Positions 34,300-44,144 of a DNA stretch of 56,279 bases are shown here, in pieces (the stretch's first letter is position 1; each line of letters starts with the position of its first letter). The stretch is from NCBI GenBank assembly GCA_937921825.1, contig CAKZVK010000047.1:1-56279 (forward strand), read 5' to 3'. A model generated the notes under the pieces. That model made no database searches. It was not told where the DNA came from and was given only the letters and a program-made list of their open reading frames with translations. This stretch comes from an uncultured Saprospiraceae bacterium (GTDB lineage: Bacteria; Bacteroidota; Bacteroidia; Chitinophagales; Saprospiraceae). The translations under genes and the position numbers were made by a program.

Positions 34300-36660
34300 T
34301 TAGTTGATGACAGTGATAGAACCTGTATAGCTGTCAGAGAATCCATCAATAAAATTTACTTCTGCTTGCCAAACGAATACACCAGGATTCACTGTAGTAT
34401 TTTTATATCGACCATCCCAGCCCTCACTGACGTCCTGTCCCTGCAAGTCTAAACCTTCAAAAACTAAATTGCCCCATCTGTCATAGATGTATAGATTATA
34501 GGAAGAAATCTCAGGTCCACTAAATAATACAAAGCTAGAGTTATCGCCAGGCGCAGTGTGCTGCATAAGTGTAGGCGCATAGAAATTTCTAAATTTCTCC
34601 ACTGTCAATAACAGCGAATTAACTTTAGTGCAGTCATCAACAGAAGTCACCTGTAAGGATACCTGCTGCGTACTCAATGCTGTTATATAGGTCTCTAAGC
34701 AAGTAGGACAACTCAGAGGATCTGTGGTACTCCAAGACAGATTAGTTATATCTACCCCATTTGTTTCACCACTCAACAAAATACTATCCCCTAAAGCAAT
34801 GGTGATATCTGGACCCAGATCCACTATCGGTATCTGCGGTGCAACTAAGATCTCAGAAAGACTATCTAGACAGCCATTATCATCTCTTACGATAATAGTA
34901 TTATCTCCTGGCCCTAAGCCGTCAAAAGAACTCCCAAGCTGATAGGTTATCCCATCTATGCTATACTCATAAGCGCCAGCACCTCCTTCTGTATTAGTTA
35001 CTGTGATCGCCCCTGATTCTAAACCATCACAATTAGGATTTATAAAATCAGCTGAAAGTTGCAACGGCAATGGACCAGTTGCCTCAAAGTTAGCTTCTTG
35101 TGTACAACCATTGGAATCAGTGATCACCACTGAGTAAGTCCCTGCAGGAATATCTTCTAGAGTGGGGCCTGTATCATTAGTATTCCACATATATGAATAG
35201 CCGCTGACACCTCCTTCTACGAAAGCCTCTAATTCACCATCCGCTAGACCTGCACAACTGACCGAGAAGCCATTCTTATCCACATCGTCTATAATGACTG
35301 CGAGAGGTTCTGGTTGTAAGACCTCGGCAATTAGTATTTCAAAATTTCCAAAGTTGTCTTCTATCGTTATACCATAAGTGCCGAAAGTAAGATTTGGAAG
35401 ATTGTCTGTCTCTCCAACAGCCGATAAGGTCCCACTGCCCGCAATACTACTGTCATCTATTTTTGCCCATTCGTAGGTAAAAGGTGCAGTGCCGTCAGCT
35501 ACTGAAAAAGAAATCTCTCCGTTAGACCCTGCATGGCAGGCTACATTGCTGACTAATTCTTCGCCCTGTATATTACAGACGATTACAAAAAGATCGAGGT
35601 TCACTATACTATCGCAGCCGACACTACTTTCTATGGTCTGCTGAAATATTCCACTTTCCACGAAAGGTGCTCCACCTACAAACAAAGTATCTTCATCACA
35701 CAGGTCCAAATCCAGATTAGTAATCGGCGTCGTCAGTTGTGTCAAATCTGCAATGATAATCGAGTCGCAGCCAGATACAGAAGGTATCACATAAGTGTAC
35801 ATCCCTCCTTCACATACTTCCTCACCAGCTACTATGAAGCAATCATTCTCACAAAATGTCGCGACTATCTCTTCGGTTGGATCAGGGTCTACTCTGATTT
35901 GGATACAAGACTCTGGCGCACTCTTACAGGCATTCGCTTGAGTAACACATAATGTATAACTGCCTGGCTCATCAAAAGTGAGGTTAACAATGCTGTCATT
36001 GACATTACCTACTTCTTCGCCATTCAGCACCCAATTGAAAAGAGTACTACCTAACTCTGGTACAGTCAGATATTCTACTTCTTGATTAAGGCAGGCCGTA
36101 GTTTGACCAATGATATCTGTAGGCTCTACAAGCTCCAAAGAAGAAGTGCTACCCTCTTCCACTGTAAAGGTCCAATCACAATTATCCTCTAGAGCACCAT
36201 CCATTACTATATAATAATATTGACCAATGACTAAAGGTTCTATATTTTCTATGGTACCCGTTCTGTTTGGAGGAATAGAACTGAAGCCACCAAAGCAATT
36301 TGAAATCCGTTCAAAATTAGCGCAGTCTATTCCCTTGTACAATCCAAACTCTAAGCCATTGTTAAGCAAACAATTAGATACCGACAGTCCTACTCTGAGA
36401 TCTACACTACCTGCGATAAAGGCTATCCATTGCATATTATGTTGTACACGTGTGCATTCCCCTTCAAACCCTGGTGGTGCTTCTCCATCTTCAGTGCCCT
36501 CATGACGTCCTGTAAAGCCATCTATATCACAGATTATACATGCATCAGCACAGAAAGAAGTCATTTCTGGATTTTGCGGATCACATGGCTGTGGCTGTCC
36601 CACACAATGGAGCAGCAGAAAGACTACAAAAAAGACAGATAAAATAAGACGATTCGCCAT
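34300..36660 (-). CDS. Large secreted protein with SprB-type repeats and T9SS type B (gliding-associated) C-terminus
   Basis: 786 residues. Signal peptide at 1-22. The N-terminal third has paired Cys and a lectin-like or PPC-like strand domain. A PKD-like segment follows (FNWVLNGEEVG..., PGSYTLCVTQ). The middle has SprB-like repeats such as YSYMWNTNDTGPTLEDIPAGTYSVVITDSNGC, given here in part, and a similar one before it. The final 90 residues (FYAPTLMQH..., YDRWGNLVFEG, WDGRYKN, VFVWQAEV) are the gliding motility-associated C-terminal domain used for T9SS type B export. A surface adhesin is the likeliest role. Confidence 0.88.
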   Translation of the reverse strand: MANRLILSVFFVVFLLLHCVGQPQPCDPQNPEMTSFCADACIICDIDGFTGRHEGTEDGEAPPGFEGECTRVQHNMQWIAFIAGSVDLRVGLSVSNCLLNNGLEFGLYKGIDCANFERISNCFGGFSSIPPNRTGTIENIEPLVIGQYYYIVMDGALEDNCDWTFTVEEGSTSSLELVEPTDIIGQTTACLNQEVEYLTVPELGSTLFNWVLNGEEVGNVNDSIVNLTFDEPGSYTLCVTQANACKSAPESCIQIRVDPDPTEEIVATFCENDCFIVAGEEVCEGGMYTYVIPSVSGCDSIIIADLTQLTTPITNLDLDLCDEDTLFVGGAPFVESGIFQQTIESSVGCDSIVNLDLFVIVCNIQGEELVSNVACHAGSNGEISFSVADGTAPFTYEWAKIDDSSIAGSGTLSAVGETDNLPNLTFGTYGITIEDNFGNFEILIAEVLQPEPLAVIIDDVDKNGFSVSCAGLADGELEAFVEGGVSGYSYMWNTNDTGPTLEDIPAGTYSVVITDSNGCTQEANFEATGPLPLQLSADFINPNCDGLESGAITVTNTEGGAGAYEYSIDGITYQLGSSFDGLGPGDNTIIVRDDNGCLDSLSEILVAPQIPIVDLGPDITIALGDSILLSGETNGVDITNLSWSTTDPLSCPTCLETYITALSTQQVSLQVTSVDDCTKVNSLLLTVEKFRNFYAPTLMQHTAPGDNSSFVLFSGPEISSYNLYIYDRWGNLVFEGLDLQGQDVSEGWDGRYKNTTVNPGVFVWQAEVNFIDGFSDSYTGSITVIN

Positions 36661-36839
36661 TAATAGCTTATTGTGCTGATAGAACGTAAAATTATAACCC
36701 TTTAGTGAAACATGAGCGCTTTAATAGAGTTTAAAATTTATGGGAAGCATTTACTCCTCATTTTACTATATATCTAGAAAGAAGCCCTATCTCTACAAGG
36801 CCTACAAGGGCAGAAAAGATTTTTCTTTATAACTAAACT

Positions 36840-36847
36840 TATATTTG
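36840..36847 (+). promoter_or_regulatory. -7 promoter element of the DUF5916 gene
   Basis: TATATTTG fits TAnnTTTG exactly and lies 14 nt before the ATG. The -33 TTG is replaced by a T-rich stretch at the right distance. Confidence 0.45.
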
Positions 36848-36861
36848 TAGCCCTTAATAGA

Positions 36862-39075
36862 ATGAGGCTATTTATGACGAAACTCTTCAATACAATAATT
36901 TGTGTCTGTTGGCTGGCTTTACTGTCTAGTCAAGATACTGAGATGGATCTCAAAAAGGCTTTTGTCTATGAAATGAAACCTTCTATTGATGAAATAAAGA
37001 TCGATGGTAAAGTAGAAGAACAAACATGGAAGCGAGCACAGATAGGCACTGACTTCTGGCAGAAGGTTCCTTTCTTTGAGCAAGGGGCTGATCCTAGGAC
37101 TGAAGTGATGCTGAGTTATGATGATAAATTTCTGTATGTCGCTGCCATCTGTTACCAGAAAGAGGCTATAGTTTCTACCTCACTAAAGAGAGATCAGTAC
37201 TGGGATAATGATGGTATTGCCGTCATCCTAGATCCACTGAATACCAGAACCTACTCTATCCTCTTTGGCACATCGGCTGTTGGTGTCCAATGGGATGCTG
37301 AAAGATCACAGACTTCTGATATCAATTCTGACTGGAGTAATAAATGGTATGTAGAGACCCAAGTCACAGAGGAGTACTGGTCTGCAGAATTTGCTATACC
37401 TCTACGTATTCTAAGATACAACCCTGAGAGGCAAGAATGGGGACTTAACTTTGTGAGAAACATACAGTATTGTAATGAGTATCATAATTGGACTGCAGTA
37501 CCAGAAGGTTTCTGGCCTCCTAATGCTGCCTTTGCGGGTACGCTGAAATGGCAAGAGGCTCCAGAAAAGCAGAGAGGCAATTACAACCTCATACCTTATG
37601 TCGTAGGTGCCGTCGTCAAAGAAAAAAATGAAAACACAAGACTAGATTATGATGTAGGCTTGGATGCAAAAGTATCACTCAGCTCTAGCTTGAACTTAGA
37701 CCTCACAGTTAATCCTGATTTCTCCCAGGTGGAAGTGGATGAGTTAGTGACCAATCTTACCAGGTTTTCTATTTTTCTTCCAGAAAGAAGAAACTTCTTT
37801 CTGGAGAATGCAGATATTTTTGGAGGCTTTGGAAATGGAAGCACGAGACCTTTTTTCTCCAGAAGAATAGGCTTGGATAAAAACTTACAACCGATACCCA
37901 TCTTATTTGGCGCTAGGCTAACGGGTAACATTACTCCTAAGACACGTATAGGGGCTATGAATGTGCATTCAAGAACGACAGATCTGTCTCCTGGCCAAAA
38001 CCAAACTGCCCTAGCAGTCAACCAACAGATCGGACGATCATTTATACAAGGGATGTTTGTCAATAGACAAGCCTTTGACAAGAGCTCAGCTATAGAGGGA
38101 GACTATGGTCGTAATGCAAGCATTGAAGGACTTTATGCCTCTGATGATGGCAAGTGGGCTGTATGGGCAGGAGGACATCTTTCTATGAAGCCAGAAATAG
38201 AAGACAAAGCTATGTTCTATAATACAGGTCTTCAGTTTACTAATACCAACTGGGAAGTTCTGACAGACTTCAATTTCGTACAGCAGAATTATTTTGCTGA
38301 TCTGGGTTTTGTTAATAGAAGAGATAATTATGATGCTGAAAGAGATACCCTGATAAGAGTTGGATATAATTCTAGCTATACCTCTATTGACTATAAGACC
38401 AGACCTCGGACAGGACCTTTTGCCTCACATCGCTTTGGTGTAGAAAATCTCTTAGTCTACAATCCAGACTGGTCCTTTAATGAACGCTATAATCGATTCA
38501 GATACTTTCTATCATTTAGAAATACAGCTGAATTCAAAATCAGATTTAATCTCAACGAAACGGAATTACTATTCCCATTCTCATTTACTGGAGATGAACC
38601 TCTGCCTAGTGGTCGCTATAATACGGCAGACATTAACATCGAATACGAATCAGATGAACGTAAACCGTTTTCCTATGAACTCAGCCTGCAAACAGGAGGC
38701 TTCTACAATGGTAATCTTACACAGATAGAAGGATCAGTAAATTACAGAGTACAACCTTGGGGAAATTTTTCTGTAGGCTATCAATGGAATGACATTACAT
38801 TTCCTGACCCCTATGGTTCTACACTGATTACAGCCTTGCTCTCTAAGGTAGAGATTGGTTTCTCCAAAAATCTATTGTGGACCACTCTTGTCCAATATGT
38901 AGATCAGTCAGATTTTGTAGGTCTGAATAGTCGATTGCAATGGCGCTTCCTTCCTATGTCAGATATCTTCTTAGTCTACGTAGACAATTATGATGTACTG
39001 AACCCTATGAACTTAGGCAAGGAATTGAGCTCTAATAACAGGGCTCTGATCTTAAAGGCCAGCCTCTGGTTTTAG
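36862..39075 (+). CDS. DUF5916 outer-membrane protein with CBM9-like N-terminal domain
   Basis: 737 residues. Signal peptide at the start (a second ATG 15 bp on would also do). Residues 35-230 resemble carbohydrate-binding module family 9: IDEIKIDGKVEEQTWKRA, then YDDKFLYVAAICY and WSAEFAIPLRIL. The rest is DUF5916: NPDFSQVEVDE, FFLENADIFGGF and FFSRRIGL lead into an outer-membrane beta-barrel that ends in LWF. Probably an outer-membrane protein that handles or senses a glycan or other ligand; no TonB partner is next to it. Confidence 0.85.
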   Translation: MRLFMTKLFNTIICVCWLALLSSQDTEMDLKKAFVYEMKPSIDEIKIDGKVEEQTWKRAQIGTDFWQKVPFFEQGADPRTEVMLSYDDKFLYVAAICYQKEAIVSTSLKRDQYWDNDGIAVILDPLNTRTYSILFGTSAVGVQWDAERSQTSDINSDWSNKWYVETQVTEEYWSAEFAIPLRILRYNPERQEWGLNFVRNIQYCNEYHNWTAVPEGFWPPNAAFAGTLKWQEAPEKQRGNYNLIPYVVGAVVKEKNENTRLDYDVGLDAKVSLSSSLNLDLTVNPDFSQVEVDELVTNLTRFSIFLPERRNFFLENADIFGGFGNGSTRPFFSRRIGLDKNLQPIPILFGARLTGNITPKTRIGAMNVHSRTTDLSPGQNQTALAVNQQIGRSFIQGMFVNRQAFDKSSAIEGDYGRNASIEGLYASDDGKWAVWAGGHLSMKPEIEDKAMFYNTGLQFTNTNWEVLTDFNFVQQNYFADLGFVNRRDNYDAERDTLIRVGYNSSYTSIDYKTRPRTGPFASHRFGVENLLVYNPDWSFNERYNRFRYFLSFRNTAEFKIRFNLNETELLFPFSFTGDEPLPSGRYNTADINIEYESDERKPFSYELSLQTGGFYNGNLTQIEGSVNYRVQPWGNFSVGYQWNDITFPDPYGSTLITALLSKVEIGFSKNLLWTTLVQYVDQSDFVGLNSRLQWRFLPMSDIFLVYVDNYDVLNPMNLGKELSSNNRALILKASLWF

Positions 39076-39200
39076 GTTCTATTACTCACCATGCTCACCG
39101 CTCGTCTCAGTACACTTTAACTTTTGTGCACCTGTCATTCTATTGATTTCTAGGATGTAATAATTAACTTCATTGTCTTTACAAATAAATTTAATCATTG

Positions 39201-39818
39201 ATGAGAACATTATTCTGCTTAGTACTTCTAACCCTAGGTTTTCTTTCTGCGCAAGCTCAAGAAGAAAACTACATCAGAATGGTTGGAAATTCTGAAATCT
39301 CTTTCAAAGCAACTGGTTTGAAAATAACCATGGATCTAAAAGAAATAAAAAGAGATGAATACCAAAAGATCAGAGAGAAAAGTATCTCGGAAATAAAGAC
39401 TGAACTACTAGCAAATCTTGCTAGAATGGGATACAAAGAAAGTGATCTCGAAGAAGTGTGGCCGCCAGCCAATCGTTACAATAGAGAAAAGAAAGAAACC
39501 TATACTCTAGAAGTCGATAGCAAAGAAAAAGCAAAAGAAATATCGAAGCTAGAAATAGGGGGATTCAGTTGTACACAATTTAAGTACATCTATGATCAGT
39601 CAGAAAAATTTGACACCTATCCCCTTTCTATGCAAGCCATAGATGATGCACACAGAAAAGCAAAAGCACTTGCGAGTAAGGTGGGAAAGAAAATAGGCAA
39701 GGTTATAAACATCACAGACAAGACCTCGTCCAAGAAAATTAGTCCTCCTAGAAATAGTGACACAGAGACATTTAGTTACTCATACAGCTTAACTATTACT
39801 TATGAATTACTTGACTAA
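39201..39818 (+). CDS. SIMPL (DUF541)-like periplasmic protein
   Basis: 205 residues from the ATG (a TTG lies one codon up). Signal peptide ends at SAQAQ. The mature part has the SIMPL pattern: IRMVGNSEISFKATG strand, a long helix, and AHRKAKALASKVGKKIGKVINITD near the end. SIMPL proteins (BP26 type) form large ring-like assemblies in the periplasm; the function is unclear. It overlaps the next gene by 17 bp, and that gene encodes a diverged relative. Confidence 0.75.
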   Translation: MRTLFCLVLLTLGFLSAQAQEENYIRMVGNSEISFKATGLKITMDLKEIKRDEYQKIREKSISEIKTELLANLARMGYKESDLEEVWPPANRYNREKKETYTLEVDSKEKAKEISKLEIGGFSCTQFKYIYDQSEKFDTYPLSMQAIDDAHRKAKALASKVGKKIGKVINITDKTSSKKISPPRNSDTETFSYSYSLTITYELLD

Positions 39819-40464
39819 ACTTATCCTGACCACACTGCTGGGACTAAGCACGATCACTTTATGTGGTCAGGTTATAGATAGCACTATAGTATTGGTGACT
39901 GGAGTATATAATTATGAAGTGCAACCTACTAAGCTGACGATGGAGTTCAGTCTAGAAGAAAACGGAAGGTCGTGTGGGCCTAACTCACAATTTTCTTCCA
40001 TAGATGACCAATACTATTATCTGCTGGACTCTATCAAGAATAACTCTAAGCTGACTGAAAAGATTACTGAGTTAGATCTCCTAAAGAACTACTCAAGTCA
40101 AAACCCTAGACGTACTTATTCTTTTGAATCTGACAACTTAGAAGATTATAAAACTCTAAGAAAACATGCAGAGTATGCTTTTGCTGATGGTTTCCAATAT
40201 TTTAGACATTATGAAGAACCCAAGCTAGAAGATCAAGACAAGGTTGCTATAAAGGCCCTAGAAGATGCTGAAGAAAAAGTAAAAGAGATAGTAAAAAACA
40301 CAAAAGCAAAATCGTACAAGCTCATTGCAATAGATGACAGTACCGATGGAGGCTATTCGAGAGGATTACGAAGAAAAAGTGAACCCACAAAAGTTAGTGC
40401 CAGCTATGATCGTATGGCCACTTCAAAATCCTACTATCTGTATGTATATTATAAAATTGAGTAA
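39802..40464 (+). CDS. Second SIMPL-like exported protein
   Basis: 220 residues with a signal peptide. VLVTGVYNYEVQPTKLTMEFS and ALEDAEEKVKEIVKNTKAKSYKLIAIDD match, more weakly, the first strand and the late helix of the SIMPL fold. It is likely a tandem paralogue of the gene before; the 17-bp overlap suggests they are made in equal amounts and may form a mixed complex. The family call rests on pattern only. The GNAT gene starts 6 bp after its stop. Confidence 0.6.
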   Translation: MNYLTKLILTTLLGLSTITLCGQVIDSTIVLVTGVYNYEVQPTKLTMEFSLEENGRSCGPNSQFSSIDDQYYYLLDSIKNNSKLTEKITELDLLKNYSSQNPRRTYSFESDNLEDYKTLRKHAEYAFADGFQYFRHYEEPKLEDQDKVAIKALEDAEEKVKEIVKNTKAKSYKLIAIDDSTDGGYSRGLRRKSEPTKVSASYDRMATSKSYYLYVYYKIE

Positions 40465-40470
40465 GCAATT

Positions 40471-40956
40471 ATGTCTACAGACAGCGCATATACAATTGTA
40501 AGAACAGTCGCTACCGATGAGGACTTCAGAAAGCTCGTCCATGAGCTAGATGCAGAAATGGTCATCACAGATGGTGATGAGAATGCATTCTATGCACAGT
40601 ATAACGGATTAGATAAAATCAAGCATGCTATAGTTTTATATACTAATGATCTTCCTGTCAGCTGTGGGGCTATAAAGCGGTTTGACCCTTCTAGCATGGA
40701 GGTCAAAAGAATGTATACCACACCAACCGCTAGAGGGCAAGGGTATGCTAGCGCAGTCTTACAGGAGTTAGAAAAATGGACTGCTGACTTAGGTCTAGAA
40801 AGATGTGTCTTAGAAACAGGAATACGGCAGCCAGATGCCATCCATCTATACAAGAAAAATGGGTACATAATAACACCAAATTATGGGCAATATGTAAGCA
40901 TCGAAAATAGTCGGTGCTTTGAAAAAATACTAGGCTCTGAAAAGGCCCAAGAGTAG
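40471..40956 (+). CDS. GNAT-family N-acetyltransferase
   Basis: 161 residues. VKRMYTTPTARGQGYASAVLQELEKWTADLG contains the acetyl-CoA binding motif A (R/Q-x-x-G-x-G/A as ARGQGYA), followed by LETGIRQPDAIHLYKKNGY, motif B. The cytosolic enzyme acetylates an unknown amine. It is last in the SIMPL gene run and lies tail to tail with the TolC-like gene, 4 bp away. Confidence 0.88.
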   Translation: MSTDSAYTIVRTVATDEDFRKLVHELDAEMVITDGDENAFYAQYNGLDKIKHAIVLYTNDLPVSCGAIKRFDPSSMEVKRMYTTPTARGQGYASAVLQELEKWTADLGLERCVLETGIRQPDAIHLYKKNGYIITPNYGQYVSIENSRCFEKILGSEKAQE

Positions 40957-40960
40957 AAGT

Positions 40961-42166
40961 TTAGGCTTTCAAATAATTTCTGAAAGGGGTACTAATTAAT
41001 TGTCGTGTTCTAGCAAGTAATTTTATATAATCAAAGTAGACGTCTTCATAATACTTGAGGGCTTTGAGCTTAGAAGAGATAATCTGGCTTTTTACAGAGA
41101 GTACTAATATGGGATCAAATTCTTGCTCTCTCTGCATAAGGTCTACTAGATGATTTAGTTTGGTTTCTTCCTCCACTCTTAAGGTTTCAAAATACTCAGC
41201 CAGACTTATAATACGGAGTAAGTCAGATTTCATTTTATCTAAGGTCATACTTGCTGCCATCTGATCCAACTCAAGGTTTCTGGAGTCATTCATTTCCTCT
41301 AGTTTGAGTTCAGCAATTTTTAATTTCCTATTTCCGGAATTAGAAAGTTCAAAACCTAGGCCCACAGAAAACTTTTCTTTAAAGATGTCTTGAGGATCAC
41401 TATTGTATCTTAGTTGTAAAAAGTCAAAGACTTTATTGCCTTCCGCTTCTTCGAGTTCTATTTCTTTTCTAATGCCTTCCTGAGCATAGAGATATTCAGC
41501 ATTAGGTTCGTTAATGGTCGTTTTTAAAGCTGTAACTTGCAATCTAATCTGCTCTAGGGTAATAAGGTCCGAATAGTCAAAACCATACCCACTAACACCA
41601 TACATTTCTTTAAGTTGATCACTTTCCAATTTAGTCTTATACTGTTCCTCTTTAAGTTTAGTATTATCTATTTCCAAATCAACTAAATCTTTGAAATCAA
41701 TATCATAGTTGCCTATTAATCGAGAATAGACTTTCTTTTTGTCGCTTTGGATAAGTTCGAGTTCACTAATCAGTTTTCCCTCTTGATTTAAAAAATAGAG
41801 ACTTAGCCAATCAGTGTAAAGTGTCAGGCTTTCTTTGAGTTTACTGGAGACTACATCTTTATCCGGCTCACTATAGTAATGTGCCAGTAGGCTTTGCTGT
41901 GCCTTTCTGATTCGTGGGGTAGTAGGTGCAAGACGTACTGTATATTCTTGCTGCCTTAGATTGAAGTCATCAGTTTGTGTTCTAAAGTCAATCTCTTCTA
42001 TCCATGGAAAGTGTATGGCTTGACCAGTTAACTGCCCAGCTAGATTTAACTGCTGAGAGGTCTTTAGAATAAAGCCGTCAGAATTTAATTGTTGCTGGGC
42101 TCTAAGAAAAGGACTAACTAAGAGTAGTAGTCCTGTTACAACTATAAGCTTAATGCACTCGGTCAT
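40961..42166 (-). CDS. TolC-like outer-membrane efflux protein
   Basis: 401 residues from the ATG (12 bp inside a TTG-started frame). Signal peptide ends at FLRAQ. The mature part is nearly all helix with long heptad stretches, such as YKTKLESDQLKEMYG and ELKLEEMNDSRNLELDQM, in two similar halves, as in the TolC family of trimeric outer-membrane channels. The HlyD-like gene overlaps its start by 17 bp. It would be the outer channel of an export unit. Confidence 0.72.
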   Translation of the reverse strand: MTECIKLIVVTGLLLLVSPFLRAQQQLNSDGFILKTSQQLNLAGQLTGQAIHFPWIEEIDFRTQTDDFNLRQQEYTVRLAPTTPRIRKAQQSLLAHYYSEPDKDVVSSKLKESLTLYTDWLSLYFLNQEGKLISELELIQSDKKKVYSRLIGNYDIDFKDLVDLEIDNTKLKEEQYKTKLESDQLKEMYGVSGYGFDYSDLITLEQIRLQVTALKTTINEPNAEYLYAQEGIRKEIELEEAEGNKVFDFLQLRYNSDPQDIFKEKFSVGLGFELSNSGNRKLKIAELKLEEMNDSRNLELDQMAASMTLDKMKSDLLRIISLAEYFETLRVEEETKLNHLVDLMQREQEFDPILVLSVKSQIISSKLKALKYYEDVYFDYIKLLARTRQLISTPFRNYLKA

Positions 42167-43157
42167 TGCTGATTGCAACTTTTTCCTTTTGTAAGAAAGA
42201 ATTATCCTTAGCTATACTGATGAGCACTTCTCTGCCATAAGTTTTGATGTCAGGCATTTTCCTTAGTCGTGTAGGTATCTCTACTATCCTACTGCCTAGG
42301 CCAGTCACCGTACCGGTATAACTTACTTCACTATCCTTCAATGACGACACTTTGAATTCATCCCCTAGGGCAACTTCTAAAGTCAAATCTTCATGTACAA
42401 AGCCTCTAATCAATCCTGAATGAGGCTCGTAAAAAGAAAGCAAAGTTTTATAAGAAGGAATATGTTCAGCCTCCTTGCAATAGACATTACCGATGAGTCC
42501 ATCAGTCGGAGCAGTCACTATAATCTCTCGCACCTTTTTATCTTCTTGAAACTGGGCCTCCGCTTTGAGCAATTTTACACGTTGGGCATATGGATTTTTT
42601 CCGAGCGCCAATTCATTATTTATACCTACTATTTCGAGATCATACTTTTGCTCTATCTCTTGCATTTCTTTTTTAAGAATAGCAATCTCATCTACTATGG
42701 GATTATAACTTGATTGAGGAACCGAGATAGATTGCAGATCATCGACAAGAGACTTTTTATAAGCAAGCTTTTTTTCGAGTTCTTCTACTTTTCTCTTTCT
42801 CTCGTTCGACTCATGTTGTTTCTCCTGTTTTGTTCTGAGCAGATCATCTTCTTTACGTTGTACCCACAACTTAGATTCAGCCGCTAGCTCTTGAATTTTA
42901 TAGGGCTCTTCTGATAAAGTTTCTTTTGATGATATTCTATTCAATTTCAAAAGTATATCTCCTTGTTTTACCTCCTGACCTGGTGTCACCACTATCTGGT
43001 CTACGACAACAGGGTAGTTATAATTAATTTCTGTTTCATTACTTTCTGAAAAGCCATAAAAGGAAAGCACCTCCATCTGACCTTTTTGGAAATAGACAAA
43101 GAATGCCACTCCGAGTAGTAAGATGAGTAGATAGAATAATTTTGACAGTCCTTTCAC
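42150..43157 (-). CDS. HlyD-like membrane fusion protein
   Basis: 335 residues, GTG start that overlaps the DUF4956 stop (GTGA). One membrane segment (about 5-22), then a lipoyl half motif (VVDQIVVTPGQEVKQGDILLKLN), a coiled coil (about 85-185), the second lipoyl half (IIVTAPTDGLIGNVY) and a beta-barrel domain (LGDEFKVSSL...). This is the classic layout of periplasmic adaptors in tripartite exporters. No ABC, RND or MFS pump gene is beside it; instead DUF4956 is. Confidence 0.84.
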   Translation of the reverse strand: MKGLSKLFYLLILLLGVAFFVYFQKGQMEVLSFYGFSESNETEINYNYPVVVDQIVVTPGQEVKQGDILLKLNRISSKETLSEEPYKIQELAAESKLWVQRKEDDLLRTKQEKQHESNERKRKVEELEKKLAYKKSLVDDLQSISVPQSSYNPIVDEIAILKKEMQEIEQKYDLEIVGINNELALGKNPYAQRVKLLKAEAQFQEDKKVREIIVTAPTDGLIGNVYCKEAEHIPSYKTLLSFYEPHSGLIRGFVHEDLTLEVALGDEFKVSSLKDSEVSYTGTVTGLGSRIVEIPTRLRKMPDIKTYGREVLISIAKDNSFLQKEKVAISNDRVH

Positions 43158-43891
43158 AACTTAGAAGGTTGTTTTTTAAAATTCAATCTTAAGTCTTCGA
43201 TACCCTCTATCGTCAGTAGCGTATTGTTCATTTCTGTGATGCTTGCCTCATCTTTGAGTCGCAACAGATAGGTGAACTCCTGCAGATTTTCTCTAGAAAG
43301 CATTTCTCTTACGACTGTTCCACCTTCTGTGAGAGTTTCTACTTTCTTAGGATTTAGATACCTCAACTGCTCTAACTCATAAGTACAAAACTTATTCAAT
43401 AGTCTTTCGATTATAGCTCGTTGTTCATCATTCTTAGGGACCTGTAATTTTAGCGTACCTATGAGTTCATTTGGATTACCATAGGGGGAAACTTTCATGA
43501 TAAAAGCTGCCAAGCAAAAAACCAGCGTCCCGGTCAATGCAATGCTGAATCCAAATACACCACATGATATACCTGCTGCAAGAGAGGCAAACATGAAGGC
43601 AATATTGCGCGGATCATCTAATACTGTTCTGAAACGTATAATGGCCAAAGCCCCTAGCATTCCTAGACCTCTGGCTAGACTATCACCGATAGACTGAATC
43701 ACTGTAGCTGCAACAATGGCTATTAAGGCTAGCGACTGCTGAAAATGCGCTTTCTTATGTATGCCCTTAGTCGTAAACTCATAAGTGATTGTAATAAGAG
43801 AAGAAAGCAGAAAAGCAAAGACCACTGTGATGAGCACCCTATAGAAGGATGGCGTATCTGGACTATTTTCTAGTAATTGTAAATCGAACAT
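43154..43891 (-). CDS. DUF4956 membrane protein
   Basis: 245 residues. Four membrane segments up to about residue 140 with the family core RGLGMLGALAIIRFRTVLDDPRNIAFMF, given here from its first part, and GISCGVFGFSIALTG. A C-terminal soluble domain with alternating strands and helices (EFTYLLRLKDEASITEMNN) follows. In other bacteria DUF4956 is often next to VTC-type polyphosphate polymerase or CotH genes; neither is here. It is first in an overlapping operon with HlyD-like and TolC-like genes, so an inner-membrane part of an export unit is suggested. Confidence 0.85.
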   Translation of the reverse strand: MFDLQLLENSPDTPSFYRVLITVVFAFLLSSLITITYEFTTKGIHKKAHFQQSLALIAIVAATVIQSIGDSLARGLGMLGALAIIRFRTVLDDPRNIAFMFASLAAGISCGVFGFSIALTGTLVFCLAAFIMKVSPYGNPNELIGTLKLQVPKNDEQRAIIERLLNKFCTYELEQLRYLNPKKVETLTEGGTVVREMLSRENLQEFTYLLRLKDEASITEMNNTLLTIEGIEDLRLNFKKQPSKL

Positions 43892-44105
43892 TTGCTCATT
43901 ATAAAATGAAAGTATGGTTTATCCCATATAATAGACAAGGGTCAGATCAAAAATACTACCGTTCAAAGACGATTTTTTCAAGATTAAAACTAAAAAGCAA
44001 GTTACAGGATGCAAAATACCTAATATTAATGATGGATATTGAAATTTGAGACTCATCCTTAATATAAATAGCCAACAGAAATTACACTATTAACATCAAA
44101 TAAGT

Positions 44106-44113
44106 GACCTTTG
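44106..44113 (+). promoter_or_regulatory. Candidate -7 element of purL
   Basis: GACCTTTG (one mismatch to TAnnTTTG) 31 nt before the purL ATG, followed by the small palindrome GCCTTTGCAAGGC. No TTG at -33. The remaining 200 bp of this gap hold nothing I can identify. Confidence 0.3.
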
Positions 44114-44144
44114 CGCCTTTGCAAGGCTTAGTTAGGAAACGTCT

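Noticed and set aside
34270-34452. Small plus-strand frame over the terminator and the end of the type B T9SS gene
   Set aside because: It starts in the terminator stem and overlaps a certain gene; not a real coding region.
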